A stretch of DNA of 64,000 nt from Nocardioides immobilis (GCF_003515065.1 NZ_QXGH01000028.1:59502-123501), one strand, 5' to 3'. Counted from the stretch's first letter, positions 14,908 through 24,282 are shown. Translations and numbers: made by a program. The notes: generated from the sequence alone by a model not told the origin.

Positions 14908-16131
14908 ATGCGCAAGATCACCATCGTCGGCGCCGGCCAGGCCGGGCTCCAGCTGGGTCTCGGCCTGCTCGAGAACGGCTACGACGTCACCCTCATCACC
15001 AACCGCACCGGTGACCAGATCCGCGACGGCAAGGTCATGTCGAGCCAGTGCATGTTCGACACCGCGCTCAGCCACGAACGGTCGCTCGGGCTGGACTTCT
15101 GGGGAGACAAGTGTCCCCCGGTCGAGGGCGTCGGGCTGACGGTCCCGAACCCCGAGGGCGGCATCGCCTTCTCGTGGGCGGCCCGTCTCGACGCTCCTGC
15201 CAGCTCGGTCGACCAGCGGGTGAAGATGCCCCGCTGGATCGCCGAGCTCGAGAACCGCGGCGGGAAGGTCGACCTCGTCGACGCCGGGGTCGAGGACCTC
15301 GAGCGGTACGCGACCGACAGCGACCTCGTCATCGTCGCGGCCGGCAAGGGCGACGTCGCCCGGCTCTTCGAGCGCGACGCCGACCGGTCGCAGTTCGACA
15401 AGCCGCAGCGCGCGCTCGCCCTGACCTACGTCAACGGGCTGACTCCTCGCGAGGAGCACTCCGCGGTCTCGTTCAACCTCATCCCCGGGGTCGGGGAGTA
15501 CTTCGTCTTCCCGGCACTCACCACCACCGGCCCCTGCGAGATCATGGTGTTCGAAGGCATCCCGGGTGGTCCGATGGATCGCTTCGGCGACGTCACCAGC
15601 CCGCAGGAGCACCTCGCGCTCTCCAAGGAGCTGCTCGACACCTTCCTGCCGTGGGAGGCCGATCGCGCTCGCAACGTGGAGCTGACCGACGCGAACGGCG
15701 TACTCGCCGGACGGTTCCCGCCCACCGTGCGCAAGCCGGTGGCCGTCCTCCCCTCCGGGCGCGCCGTCCTCGGCATCGCCGACGTGGTCGTCCTCAACGA
15801 CCCGATCACCGGTCAGGGCTCGAACAACGCCAGCAAGTGCGCTCGTTCCTACCTGACCAGCATCCTCGAGCACGGCGACCGACCGTACGACCAGGCCTTC
15901 ATGCAGGCGACGTTCGAGAACTACTACGACTACGCCCAGTACGTCGCAGCCTGGACCAACGCCCTGCTGATGCCTCCGCCGCCGCACGTCCTGGAGCTCT
16001 TCGGCGCGGCCGCGAGCCACCCGGCGATCGCGTCGAGGTTCGCCAACGGCTTCGACGACCCGCGCGACTTCTTCGAGTGGTTCATGGACCCGGAGAAGGC
16101 GGCCCAGTACCTCGCCGACGTCACCCGCTGA
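14908..16131 (+). CDS. styA1: Styrene/indole monooxygenase, StyA1 type
   Basis: FAD-dependent group E flavoprotein monooxygenase of 407 residues that epoxidises a vinyl side chain or an indole-like C=C using FADH2 supplied by a reductase. The N-terminus MRKITIVGAGQAGLQLGLGL, the MSSQCMFDTAL segment near 48-58, the VSFNLIPGVGEYFVFP segment and DPITGQGSNNA near 303 are hallmarks of StyA. AAGGAG precedes ATG 14908. It lies 28 nt before a second copy fused to a flavin reductase. Such StyA1/StyA2B pairs are known from Rhodococcus opacus 1CP, where StyA1 uses FADH2 from the StyA2B reductase domain. No dedicated StyC/StyD pathway is seen, so indole or another N-heterocycle is as likely as styrene. 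Confidence 0.88.
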   Translation: MRKITIVGAGQAGLQLGLGLLENGYDVTLITNRTGDQIRDGKVMSSQCMFDTALSHERSLGLDFWGDKCPPVEGVGLTVPNPEGGIAFSWAARLDAPASSVDQRVKMPRWIAELENRGGKVDLVDAGVEDLERYATDSDLVIVAAGKGDVARLFERDADRSQFDKPQRALALTYVNGLTPREEHSAVSFNLIPGVGEYFVFPALTTTGPCEIMVFEGIPGGPMDRFGDVTSPQEHLALSKELLDTFLPWEADRARNVELTDANGVLAGRFPPTVRKPVAVLPSGRAVLGIADVVVLNDPITGQGSNNASKCARSYLTSILEHGDRPYDQAFMQATFENYYDYAQYVAAWTNALLMPPPPHVLELFGAAASHPAIASRFANGFDDPRDFFEWFMDPEKAAQYLADVTR

Positions 16132-16159
16132 ACACCACGCCAGCCCTAGAGGAGTTCCG

Positions 16160-17878
16160 ATGCGCAAGATCGCCATCGTCGGCGCAGGCCAGGCCGGCAC
16201 CCAGCTCGCCCTCGGACTCCTCGAGCGCGGGTACGCCGTCACCCTGGTCAGCGACCGCACACCGGCCGACATCCGCAACGGCTCGGTCATGTCGAGCCAG
16301 TGCATGTTCGAGACCGCACTGCAGACGGAGCGCGACCTCGGCCTCGACCTGTGGGAGGAGGCCTGCCCCAACGTGGAGCAGATCAGCTTCGCGCTCCACG
16401 GAGACGAAGGCGACCGATACGCCTGGACCGCGAAGCTCGACGGCTACGCACAGTCGGCCGACCAGCGGGTGAAGGTCGCCGGCTGGATCGAGCTGTTCGC
16501 TGACCGGGGCGGCAACCTCGTGCTCCGGTCGGCGACTGTCGCGGACCTCGAGGACCTGGCTCGCACCCACGACCTCGTCATCGTGTCCACCGGCAAGGGC
16601 GAGCTCGGCCGGCTGTTCCCCCGCGACGCCGAGCGCTCGCCGTACGACCAGCCGCAGCGAGTCCTGGCACTCACCTACGTCACCGGCATGTCCCCACGCG
16701 AGGCCGGGCCCGCCGTCTCGTTCAACGTTGCGCCCGGCGTCGGCGAGTACTTCGTGTTCCCTGCGCTCACTACCACCGGTCCCTGCGAGATCATGGTCTT
16801 CGAAGGAGTCCCCGGCGGTCCGATGGACTGCTGGGACGACGTCCGCACCCCCGAGGAGCACCTCTCCCGCTCCCTCGAGATCCTCACCAAGCACTTCCCC
16901 GACGAAGCCGACCGCTGCGCTGAGGTCGCCCTGACCGACGACGGCGGCGTCCTGCGCGGACGGCTCACCCCCACCGTGCGGCGGCCGGTCGCCAGCCTCC
17001 CCTCCGGCGCGAAGGTCCTCGGGCTCGCCGACGCGGTCGTGCTGAACGACCCACTCACCGGCCAGGGCTCCAACAACGCCGCCAAGGCGGCTTCGTTCTA
17101 CCTCGACAGCATCACCGGCCACGGCGCCCACGAGTTCACAGCCGGGTGGATGTCCCGGACGTTCGAGAACTACTGGCGCGGTTGGGCCCAGTGGGTCGTC
17201 GCCTGGACGAACTCCCTCCTCGCGCCGCCACAGCAGCACGTGGCGGACCTCCTCGCGGCAGCAGCCGAGGTCCCCGGCATCGCGGCGACCCTCGCCAACG
17301 GGTTCGACGACCCGCGGACCTTCTTTCCCTGGTGGTACGACGCCGGCTCCGCCGAGCGGTTCGTCTCGGAACGGCGCGCCCAGGAGTCGACGTCGTTCGA
17401 CCCCCGCGCGATGCGCCAGGCCCTCGGCCAGTACGCCACCGGTGTGACCGTGGTGACCTGCCGGGGCCAGGACGGCCAGCGGATCGGGATGACCGCGAAC
17501 TCCTTCACCTCGGTCTCCCTCGACCCCCCGCTCGTGCTGTGGTGCCCGAAGAAGGACTCACCCAGCCTCGACGACTTCGCCGCCGCCGGCCACTTCGCCG
17601 TCAACGTCCTGGCGTCCGACCAGCACCACCTCTCCCGGCAGTTCGCGACGCCGACGGCGGACAAGTTCGCCGGCGCTCCCGTCACGGACGGGCTCTCCGG
17701 AGTCCCGGTGCTGGACGGGACCGTGGCCAGCTTCCAGTGCCGGACGGTCGCGACGTACGAGGCCGGTGACCACGTGATCATGCTCGGCGAGGTCGAGCGG
17801 TACGACGCCCCCGGCGGCGAGCCTCTGGTCTTCCACTCGGGGTTCTACCACCTCGCCACGAAGCACCCCGACGTCTGA
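16160..17878 (+). CDS. styA2B: Fused styrene monooxygenase-flavin reductase, StyA2B type
   Basis: A self-sufficient group E monooxygenase of 572 residues. Residues 1 to about 405 are a StyA-type epoxidase (GAGQAGTQLALGL; MSSQCMFETAL; NDPLTGQGSNNAAK). From about 413 follows a flavin reductase of the HpaC/StyB type (FDPRAMRQALGQYATGVTVV; GMTANSFTSVSLDPPLVLWC; FHSGFYHLA at the end). The fused protein can use NADH to reduce FAD and oxygenate in one chain, and feed FADH2 to StyA1. The fusion is intact in one frame, with no internal stop. GAGGAG precedes ATG 16160. The architecture matches the R. opacus 1CP StyA2B as described in the literature. Confidence 0.9.
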   Translation: MRKIAIVGAGQAGTQLALGLLERGYAVTLVSDRTPADIRNGSVMSSQCMFETALQTERDLGLDLWEEACPNVEQISFALHGDEGDRYAWTAKLDGYAQSADQRVKVAGWIELFADRGGNLVLRSATVADLEDLARTHDLVIVSTGKGELGRLFPRDAERSPYDQPQRVLALTYVTGMSPREAGPAVSFNVAPGVGEYFVFPALTTTGPCEIMVFEGVPGGPMDCWDDVRTPEEHLSRSLEILTKHFPDEADRCAEVALTDDGGVLRGRLTPTVRRPVASLPSGAKVLGLADAVVLNDPLTGQGSNNAAKAASFYLDSITGHGAHEFTAGWMSRTFENYWRGWAQWVVAWTNSLLAPPQQHVADLLAAAAEVPGIAATLANGFDDPRTFFPWWYDAGSAERFVSERRAQESTSFDPRAMRQALGQYATGVTVVTCRGQDGQRIGMTANSFTSVSLDPPLVLWCPKKDSPSLDDFAAAGHFAVNVLASDQHHLSRQFATPTADKFAGAPVTDGLSGVPVLDGTVASFQCRTVATYEAGDHVIMLGEVERYDAPGGEPLVFHSGFYHLATKHPDV

Positions 17879-17903
17879 CCCAACGACCCGAACCGAGGCT
17901 CCG

Positions 17904-18773
17904 ATGATCCTGCCACCCCTCCGCTACCTGCGGCCCGGCTCCGTCGGCGACGCCGTGCACTGGCTGACGCACATCGACGGCGCCATCGTCCTGGCCGGGG
18001 GCCAGACCCTGGTCAACGCGCTGAAGCTCGACCTGGTCGCACCCACCGCACTGGTCGACATCCACCGTCTCGACGAGCTGCGTTCGATCGCGGTCTCTCC
18101 CGACCGGACGCTCACCATCGGCGCCGCGACGACGTACGCCGCCCTCGCGGCCTCCACCGACGTCCGCCTCACCGCCCCGTCCGTCGCATCCATGGCCGCC
18201 GGCCTGGTCGACCGGCAGGTACGCAACCGCGGAACCATCGGGGGCAACGTCTGCCTCAACGATCCGACGAACAACTTCCCGCCACTTCTGGTCGCGCTCG
18301 GTGCTCGCTTCACCGTGCTCGGACCCGAGGGAACCCGGACGATCGACGCCGACGACTTCTTCGTCGGGACGATGACGACCGCCCTGGGCAACGGTGAGCT
18401 GCTGGTGAGCATCGAGATCCCTCCGCTACCCCGGGGAGCCCGGCTCGTGCACCGCCACCTCCAGGTCGGTGCGGACTCGTGGGCGATGGCTCGCGCGGTG
18501 GTGCGCATCGACGACGACAACGGAGTGGTGGTTGCCTCCCGGGTCGTGGTCGGGGCCGTCCTCGGCTCGCCGCAGAGGCTCCGGCTCGTCGAACGTGCAC
18601 TCGTCGGCCTGCCCACGGGAGGCGACCTGGACGGCGCAGCTGCCGAGGCCTTCGACCGCGAGTCGATCGAGACCGTCGGTGACGTCCACTGCTCGGCGGA
18701 CTACCGCCGCCAGATGTCCAAGGTCCAGCTGCGTCGCGCGCTGCGCGACCTCGCGAAGGGAACACCCTCATGA
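17904..18773 (+). CDS. Molybdenum hydroxylase medium (FAD) subunit, CoxM type
   Basis: FAD-binding subunit, 289 residues, of a xanthine-oxidase-family molybdenum hydroxylase. It passes electrons from the iron-sulfur clusters of the small subunit to the acceptor. FAD motifs: AGGQTLVNALKLDL near 32-46 and TIGGNVCLNDPTNNFPPL near 112-129. The rest matches the CO-dehydrogenase flavoprotein C-terminal domain. It starts 25 nt after StyA2B and overlaps the small-subunit gene by ATGA. The order M-S-L is the classic one for CODH-like and N-heteroaromatic hydroxylases. Confidence 0.9.
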   Translation: MILPPLRYLRPGSVGDAVHWLTHIDGAIVLAGGQTLVNALKLDLVAPTALVDIHRLDELRSIAVSPDRTLTIGAATTYAALAASTDVRLTAPSVASMAAGLVDRQVRNRGTIGGNVCLNDPTNNFPPLLVALGARFTVLGPEGTRTIDADDFFVGTMTTALGNGELLVSIEIPPLPRGARLVHRHLQVGADSWAMARAVVRIDDDNGVVVASRVVVGAVLGSPQRLRLVERALVGLPTGGDLDGAAAEAFDRESIETVGDVHCSADYRRQMSKVQLRRALRDLAKGTPS

Positions 18774-19294
18774 CCCAGCCCCAGGACGAGATGCTGCCCA
18801 TCTCGGTCACCGTGGACGGCCGGCTCGAGACCGGGCAGGTGAGCTCACGGACGCTGCTCGTGCACTGGCTGCGCGACGACCTCGACAAGCGCGGACCCAA
18901 GATCGGGTGCGACACCGGCAACTGCGGCGCCTGCACGATCCGCTGGGACGGGCTCCTGGTGAAGTCGTGCATGGTGCTCGCGGCACAGGCCGACGACACC
19001 CGCGTCGAGACCGCGGCTTCGCTCGCCCATGACGACGGGTCGCTCAACGACCTGCAGGCGTGCTTCAAGGAGCACCACGGGCTCCAGTGCGGCTACTGCA
19101 CCTCGGGGATGCTGATGACCGCCACCGACCTTCTCGAGTCCGGCGAGGAGATCACCGAGCACTCGGTGCGCCGTGGCCTGAAGGGCAACATCTGCCGGTG
19201 CACCGGCTACGAGAACATCGTCCGTGCCGTCCGGGCCGCAGCCGGCCACGACGTGGAGAAGCCGCACGGCGCCGCGGAGGAGGTGGCGTCATGA
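18770..19294 (+). CDS. Molybdenum hydroxylase small [2Fe-2S] subunit, CoxS type
   Basis: Electron-transfer subunit of 174 residues with two [2Fe-2S] clusters. The plant-ferredoxin-type cluster is ligated by the Cys residues in GCDTGNCGACTIRWDG near 44-59 plus KSC. The second cluster is ligated in CGYCTSGMLM near 106-115 and NICRCTGYENIV near 142-153. It shares ATGA overlaps with both neighbours. It carries electrons from the Mo centre of the large subunit to FAD in the medium subunit. Confidence 0.93.
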   Translation: MTQPQDEMLPISVTVDGRLETGQVSSRTLLVHWLRDDLDKRGPKIGCDTGNCGACTIRWDGLLVKSCMVLAAQADDTRVETAASLAHDDGSLNDLQACFKEHHGLQCGYCTSGMLMTATDLLESGEEITEHSVRRGLKGNICRCTGYENIVRAVRAAAGHDVEKPHGAAEEVAS

Positions 19295-21732
19295 CGATGC
19301 AGGACACCGCCACCTCCACCTGGACCGGGAAGACCGTGCCCCGCAAGGAGGACGACCGTCTGCTCAAGGCGCAGGGCGAGTTCGGCGACGACACGCCGAT
19401 CGCCCACCTCGGCCACGTCGTCTTCGTCCGCTCGCCCTACGCCCACGCCCGGATCCTCGACATCGACGTCTCGGCCGCCGAGTCCCTGCCCGGATACCTC
19501 GGCTGCCTGCTCCCTGACGAGGTCGACGTGCTGACCGACGGGTTCATGGAGCTGCAGCCCGCTCCGGCGGACGCCGAGGTGGACAAGTGCCTGGCCGCCG
19601 GCGGCAAGGTCCGGTTCGTGGGCGAGCCCGTCGTGGCCGTCGCCGGAACGTCCCGCCAGGCGGCTCGCGATGTCGCGGCAACAGTCGTCGTCGACTACGA
19701 GCCGCTTCCCCACGTCGTCGACGCGCGCCGCGCCGTCGAGCCGGAGGCCCCCCAGGTCCACGACGAGATCGGTTCGAACGTCGCGTGGGACGGTGTCTAC
19801 GACTGGGGCGACATCGACGCTGCGCTCAAGTCGGCGGACCACGTCATCGAGGTCGACGAACTGCACTTCCACCGCTTCTCCTCCACCCCGCTCGAGTGCT
19901 CGGTGGTCACCGTGAGCTACGACGCCGGCATCGACACGTTCAACCTGATCGGTGGCTGCGCGATGCCGCAGATCACCACCCTGATGATGGCCGCTGCCAT
20001 GCGCCACCCGGCCGAGAAGATCCGGATCGTCTCCAAGGACTTCGGCGGCTCCTTCGGCGTCAAGATCGGGATGTACGTGCCCGCAACCGCGGTGGCTCTG
20101 CTGTCCCGCAAGCTCGGCCGGCCGATGCGCTGGACCGAGACCCGCACCGAGCACCACTGGATGGGCGGGCACGGGAACGAACGCTGGTTCCACAACGTGA
20201 AGATGGCGGTGACGTCGGAGGGCCGGGTCCTCGGGCTCAGCTACGACGCGCTCGACGACGTCGGCGCCTACACCCGGTACGAGCCCCTCGGGGCGGTGAT
20301 CTGGACCCAGGTGGCCAACGCCTGCTACCAGCTGCAGCACCTCAAGGTGCACTACCGGTCGATCTACACCAACAAGGGGCCGGTCCACCCGAACCGCGGG
20401 TACTCGCGTCTCCAGCACATGTGGCTGGTCGAGCGGATGATGGACATCGCCGCCCACCGTCTCGGCTTCGACCCGGTGCAGTTCCGGCTCCAGAACTACG
20501 TCCAGCCGGAGCAGTACCCGTACGAGACCGTCAACGGATGTGTCTACGACTCCGGCAACCTGCCGCTCTCCCTCGAGAAGGCACTCGACCTGATCGAGTA
20601 CGACGACGCCCGGCGGCTCCAGCGCGAGAGCGCCGGAACCGGCAAGCGGATCGGCATCGGCATCGGTTCCACCCTCGACTCAGGCACGAACAACTTCGGC
20701 CAGGCGCGTCTGATCAACCAGTTCCTCCCCTTCAGCGGGAACACCGAGGGAGGGCTGGTCCGGATGGGGGTCGACGGCAGCGTGTACACCGTCACCGGCG
20801 GGGTGGCGTTCGGCCAGGGCCACGAGACGACCGTGGCCCAGGTGGTCGCCGACATGCTCGGACTCACTCCCGACGAGATCATCACGCACCGCGGCTCGGA
20901 CTCCGCGCTCTCCGCGCAGACCGGGTTCTCGGGGTCCTACGCCTCCCAGTTCGCGGTCACCGGGATCGGCGCGATCCTCAACGCCACCCGCAAGCTCGTC
21001 CGCGAGATCCAGCTGGTCGCGGCCAGCATCCTCGGGGCGACGCCGGAGGAGATCGTCCTGGAGGGCGGCCACGCCCTGGTCCTCGGAGACCCGGAACGGG
21101 CGCTGCCCTTCGCGGCGGTGGCGGGCATCGTGCACTTCTCCCCGGCCGACCTGCCGGCGGAGGTCGCCGACGAGGTCGGGCTGGTCGGGCGGGCCGTGTA
21201 TCGCGCACCGTTCGAGATCCCCGACCTGGAGAGGAAGCGGGGCAACCTCACCCTCACCTACGCCTCGCAGATCCATGCGTGCGTCCTGGAGATCGACGAG
21301 GAGACCGGCGAGGTCAAGATCCTTCGCTACGGGATGGTCGACGACTGCGGGACACCGATCAACCCGATGATCATCCAGGGCCAGGTGCACGGAGCCACCG
21401 TGCACGGCATCTCCGCCGCCCTGTTCGAGCACTTCGCGTACGACGACGACGGGCAGCTGCTGGCCGCCAACTTCTACGACTACCACGCGGCCACCGCCCT
21501 GGATCTCCCGTCGCTTCGCTACGACAGCGTGGTGAGCCCGTCTCCGTTCACCCCGATCGGCGCGAAGGGAATGGGCGAAGGCGGTGGCGCACCACTGCAC
21601 GCGATCGCGGCCGCCATCCAGGACGCGGTCGGCGGGGACGGTGGCGTCGTCCTCGAGTCGTTCAACCCGCCGGAGCGGATCCTCGGCCTGCTCAACGGTG
21701 GCACCGAATCAACCGTGAGGGTTCTGCGATGA
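19291..21732 (+). CDS. Molybdenum hydroxylase large (Mo-cofactor) subunit, CoxL/XdhB type
   Basis: Catalytic subunit of 813 residues that hydroxylates a carbon next to a ring nitrogen, or an aldehyde, with water as the oxygen source. It starts WTGKTVPRKEDDRLLKAQGE, the family's N-terminal motif. GGSFGVKIGMY near 251 and GQGHETTVAQVVADMLG near 509 bind the molybdopterin cytosine dinucleotide. GAKGMGEGGGAPLHA near 758 contains the catalytic Glu. The active-site loop NRGYSRLQHMW near 370 lacks the AYRCSFR Cys of true CO dehydrogenase, so CO oxidation is unlikely. ATG 19291 overlaps the small-subunit stop. Its place beside StyA1/StyA2B and RidA suggests an N-heterocyclic substrate (inference). 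Confidence 0.9.
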   Translation: MTMQDTATSTWTGKTVPRKEDDRLLKAQGEFGDDTPIAHLGHVVFVRSPYAHARILDIDVSAAESLPGYLGCLLPDEVDVLTDGFMELQPAPADAEVDKCLAAGGKVRFVGEPVVAVAGTSRQAARDVAATVVVDYEPLPHVVDARRAVEPEAPQVHDEIGSNVAWDGVYDWGDIDAALKSADHVIEVDELHFHRFSSTPLECSVVTVSYDAGIDTFNLIGGCAMPQITTLMMAAAMRHPAEKIRIVSKDFGGSFGVKIGMYVPATAVALLSRKLGRPMRWTETRTEHHWMGGHGNERWFHNVKMAVTSEGRVLGLSYDALDDVGAYTRYEPLGAVIWTQVANACYQLQHLKVHYRSIYTNKGPVHPNRGYSRLQHMWLVERMMDIAAHRLGFDPVQFRLQNYVQPEQYPYETVNGCVYDSGNLPLSLEKALDLIEYDDARRLQRESAGTGKRIGIGIGSTLDSGTNNFGQARLINQFLPFSGNTEGGLVRMGVDGSVYTVTGGVAFGQGHETTVAQVVADMLGLTPDEIITHRGSDSALSAQTGFSGSYASQFAVTGIGAILNATRKLVREIQLVAASILGATPEEIVLEGGHALVLGDPERALPFAAVAGIVHFSPADLPAEVADEVGLVGRAVYRAPFEIPDLERKRGNLTLTYASQIHACVLEIDEETGEVKILRYGMVDDCGTPINPMIIQGQVHGATVHGISAALFEHFAYDDDGQLLAANFYDYHAATALDLPSLRYDSVVSPSPFTPIGAKGMGEGGGAPLHAIAAAIQDAVGGDGGVVLESFNPPERILGLLNGGTESTVRVLR

Positions 21733-22166
21733 AGCTGTCAGGCACGTTCACCACCCAGGCCAGCCCGGCTCAGCTCGCGAGGCTGAGCACGGAACCACGG
21801 CAGCTGGAGCAGGTGACCTCCTTGCGCGATGTCGCCGTGGACGCGCACGGGCACATCCGGGCGATCTTCACGGCGGCCACTCCGCTCGGGGCGATTCCGC
21901 TGACGACCACCATCGCCACCGACCGCGCCGACGAGTCCTCCTCGCGGGTCCTCGTCCGCGGCACCCGCGGGCAGCACCGGGTCGACGTGACGCTCGAGAT
22001 CAGCTACCAGCCCACCGCGACTGCGACGCAGGTCAGCTGGCACGCCGACGTACGGCTCGGCGGCACCGGGGCCAGCGTTGCCCAACGGGTTGCCCACGAC
22101 ATCGCCCGCAACGCCATCGACGGCGTCCTGCAGCAGGCCGCCGGCCAGCACTTGACCCTGACCTGA
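21729..22166 (+). CDS. CoxG-like SRPBCC protein
   Basis: A 145-residue START/SRPBCC-fold protein of the carbon monoxide dehydrogenase subunit G family. It begins MKLSGTFTTQASPAQLARL and ends IDGVLQQAAGQ. Its ATG overlaps the large-subunit stop. CoxG proteins assist assembly or membrane recruitment of CODH-type enzymes, and homologues are common in operons of other molybdenum hydroxylases. The C-terminal membrane-anchor tail of some CoxG proteins is absent here. Confidence 0.78.
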   Translation: MKLSGTFTTQASPAQLARLSTEPRQLEQVTSLRDVAVDAHGHIRAIFTAATPLGAIPLTTTIATDRADESSSRVLVRGTRGQHRVDVTLEISYQPTATATQVSWHADVRLGGTGASVAQRVAHDIARNAIDGVLQQAAGQHLTLT

Positions 22167-22178
22167 GGGAGAACGCAC

Positions 22179-23072
22179 ATGCCCGGTACCGACGTCCACA
22201 CGCACCTTGCGCCCCGGCTCGAGGGACACCGAGCGGGCCCTCCCGCGCTCTACGAGCCGGCGGCCCTCGAGGCCTACCTCGACCGGGCCGGCCTGGACGA
22301 GGCCATCGTCTCCGTCCCACCCCCCTTCTACCGCCAAGACCTCGAACCGACCCCAGCCGCCGACTGGGCAACGGCCATCAATGAGGGCCTCGCAGAGGCG
22401 GTGGCCGGCCGCCCTCGCCTCCGTCCCCTTGCCTACCTCCCCCTCGAGCACCCGGAGGTGGCGGTGGCCGAGTACGAACGAGTCCGTACCGACGACCGGT
22501 TCGTCGGCGCGACCGCTGCTGCTGGCGGAGCGTCGGTGTTGGCCTCGGACCCACGGCTGGAGGCACTGTGGAAGGGACTCGACCTCGACGGTGCCGTGCT
22601 GTTGCTCCACCCGGGCTCGAGCCCGGACGGCCGGCTCGACGACTTCTACCTCGCGAACCTGCTCGGGAATCCCGCGGAGACTGCCGTGGCCGCCGCCCAC
22701 CTGGTTCTCGGCGGCGTACTGCAGCGCTACCCCGCGATGCAGGTCGTTCTCGTTCACTGCGGGGGAACGCTTCCCGCCGTCGTCGGGCGGTGGCAGCGCG
22801 GCGTCGACACGGACAGGCCCGGGACCGACCCCCTGATCGAACCGCCCGTCGCTGCCGTACGGCGGCTGTACGTCGACTGTCTCGCCCACGACCCCGCAGT
22901 GGTGGACCTCGCGGTTTCCACCTTCGGCGCGAACCGCATCCTGCTCGGCAGTGACTGGCCGTTCCCGATGGGGACCGACAACCCGGGCGGGCTCGTCCAG
23001 CACCGTGGCGACGAGTTCGTACGGCGGGTAGCAATGGAGAACCCGGGGCGGCTGTTCCGAAAGCACGTGTGA
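22179..23072 (+). CDS. Amidohydrolase 2 family protein (ACMSD-like)
   Basis: Metal-dependent TIM-barrel hydrolase or decarboxylase of 297 residues. Ligand motifs: DVHTHLAP near residues 5-12 (His-x-His), the VLVHCGGTLP His near 190, and the Asp in LLGSDWPFPMG near 259-269. This layout is that of the ACMSD/gamma-resorcylate decarboxylase subfamily, whose members decarboxylate aromatic or muconate-type acids or hydrolyse lactones. GAGGGAG precedes the ATG. It is co-directional with the Mo-hydroxylase genes and overlaps xdhC, so it is probably a pathway enzyme acting after ring hydroxylation. Confidence 0.83.
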   Translation: MPGTDVHTHLAPRLEGHRAGPPALYEPAALEAYLDRAGLDEAIVSVPPPFYRQDLEPTPAADWATAINEGLAEAVAGRPRLRPLAYLPLEHPEVAVAEYERVRTDDRFVGATAAAGGASVLASDPRLEALWKGLDLDGAVLLLHPGSSPDGRLDDFYLANLLGNPAETAVAAAHLVLGGVLQRYPAMQVVLVHCGGTLPAVVGRWQRGVDTDRPGTDPLIEPPVAAVRRLYVDCLAHDPAVVDLAVSTFGANRILLGSDWPFPMGTDNPGGLVQHRGDEFVRRVAMENPGRLFRKHV

Positions 23073-24235
23073 TGCGCGAGATCCTGGCCGAGCTGGTCGA
23101 ATGCTGGTCCGCCGGTGAGCCGGTGGCGCTCGGCACCGTCGTCGCGACCTTCGGCTCCGCGCCCCGCCAACCCGGCGCGTCCATGCTGGTCCGCCGTTCG
23201 GGTGCGGTCACCGGATCCGTCTCAGGCGGATGCGTCGAGGGCGCGGTCTACGAGCGGGCCGACGAGGTCCTCCGCGGCGCAGCACCGGCGCTGGAACGCT
23301 ACGGGTTCAGCGACGAGGATGCCTTCGCTGTCGGACTGACCTGCGGCGGGATCCTCGACATCTACGTGCAACGCATCAGCCGCGAGTCGTTCCCGGAGCT
23401 GGCGGAGGTCGCGGCCGACGTGGCGGCCGGCAGACCCGTCGCGGTGGCGACCGTCGTCGAACACCCCGACCCGGCAGTCCTGGGAAGGCACCTGGTCGTC
23501 CGGCCACGAGACACCTCGGCACGGGTCGTCGGCGCCCTCGGATCCCTGCGCCTCGCCGAGGCGATCGCCACCGACGCACAGGGTCTCCTCGCCACGGGCC
23601 AGAGCGGGACCCTCACCTACGGAGCCGACGGCGAGCGGCTCGGCAAAGGCGCCCGGGTCTTCGTGTGGGCGGCCGCGCCACCCCCACGGATGCTCGTGTT
23701 CGGGGCGATCGACTACGCGTCCGCGGTGGCCCAGATGGGATCGTTCCTCGGGTACGACGTCACCGTCTGCGACGCCCGCCCGGTGTTCGCGACCGCATCC
23801 CGCTTCCCCGCAGCGGACCGCGTGGTCGTCTCCTGGCCGCACAAGTTCCTGGCCGAAGAGGTCGAAGCGGGCCGCGTCGACGAGAGCACCGTGATCTGCG
23901 TCCTCACCCATGACCCGAAGTTCGACGGCCCTCTCCTGGAGCTGGCCCTCCGGCTGCCGTCGGTGGGCTACATCGGAGCCATGGGCTCCCGCAAGACCCA
24001 CGCCGACCGCACCCAACGGCTCCGCGCCGCCGGCCTCACGCAGGCCGAGCTCGACCGGATGTCCAGCCCGATCGGACTCGACCTTGCCGCCCGGACCCCC
24101 GAAGAGACGGCCGTCAGCATCGCGGCGGAGATCCTCGCCCGCCGTGGTGGCGCGACGGGACTCCCGCTCCGGGAGCTGCATAGCCCCATCCACGCCGAGC
24201 GACCGCGATCGATTCCCGAGGAGTCGATCGCGTGA
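23072..24235 (+). CDS. xdhC: XdhC/CoxF-family molybdenum cofactor insertion protein
   Basis: Accessory protein of 387 residues that sulfurates or delivers the molybdenum cofactor to xanthine-oxidase-family enzymes. The N-terminal XdhC domain has SGGCVEGAVYE near 50-60. The C-terminal Rossmann domain has MLVFGAIDYASAVAQ near 209 and GYIGAMGSRKTHADR near 300. The start is ATG 23072 in a TGATG overlap with the amidohydrolase; a GTG three bases earlier is possible. It is the last gene of the second operon and serves the CoxMSL enzyme. It converges with the cyclase-AAA gene. Confidence 0.9.
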   Translation: MREILAELVECWSAGEPVALGTVVATFGSAPRQPGASMLVRRSGAVTGSVSGGCVEGAVYERADEVLRGAAPALERYGFSDEDAFAVGLTCGGILDIYVQRISRESFPELAEVAADVAAGRPVAVATVVEHPDPAVLGRHLVVRPRDTSARVVGALGSLRLAEAIATDAQGLLATGQSGTLTYGADGERLGKGARVFVWAAAPPPRMLVFGAIDYASAVAQMGSFLGYDVTVCDARPVFATASRFPAADRVVVSWPHKFLAEEVEAGRVDESTVICVLTHDPKFDGPLLELALRLPSVGYIGAMGSRKTHADRTQRLRAAGLTQAELDRMSSPIGLDLAARTPEETAVSIAAEILARRGGATGLPLRELHSPIHAERPRSIPEESIA

Positions 24236-24267
24236 CCCGGCGTCGTCGTACTCGCGCGCACGTTCAT

Positions 24268-24281
24268 GCCCCGCAAGGGGT
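24268..24281. terminator. Short hairpin between convergent genes
   Basis: CCCC-GCAA-GGGG forms a four-base-pair stem with a GNRA-type loop in the 47-nt gap between the ends of xdhC and the cyclase-AAA gene. There is no U-run, so intrinsic termination is doubtful. Confidence 0.2.
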
Positions 24282-24282
24282 G

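Noticed and set aside
19291..21732. True aerobic CO dehydrogenase
   Set aside because: The active-site loop with Cys (AYRCSFR) is absent and the neighbours are aromatic-catabolism genes. A CODH-like hydroxylase fits better.
19587..22166. A long alternative plus-strand frame running through the molybdenum hydroxylase genes
   Set aside because: It is an Arg/Pro/Gly-rich shadow typical of high-GC coding DNA. Only its last 145 codons (from 21729) are a real gene, the CoxG-like protein.
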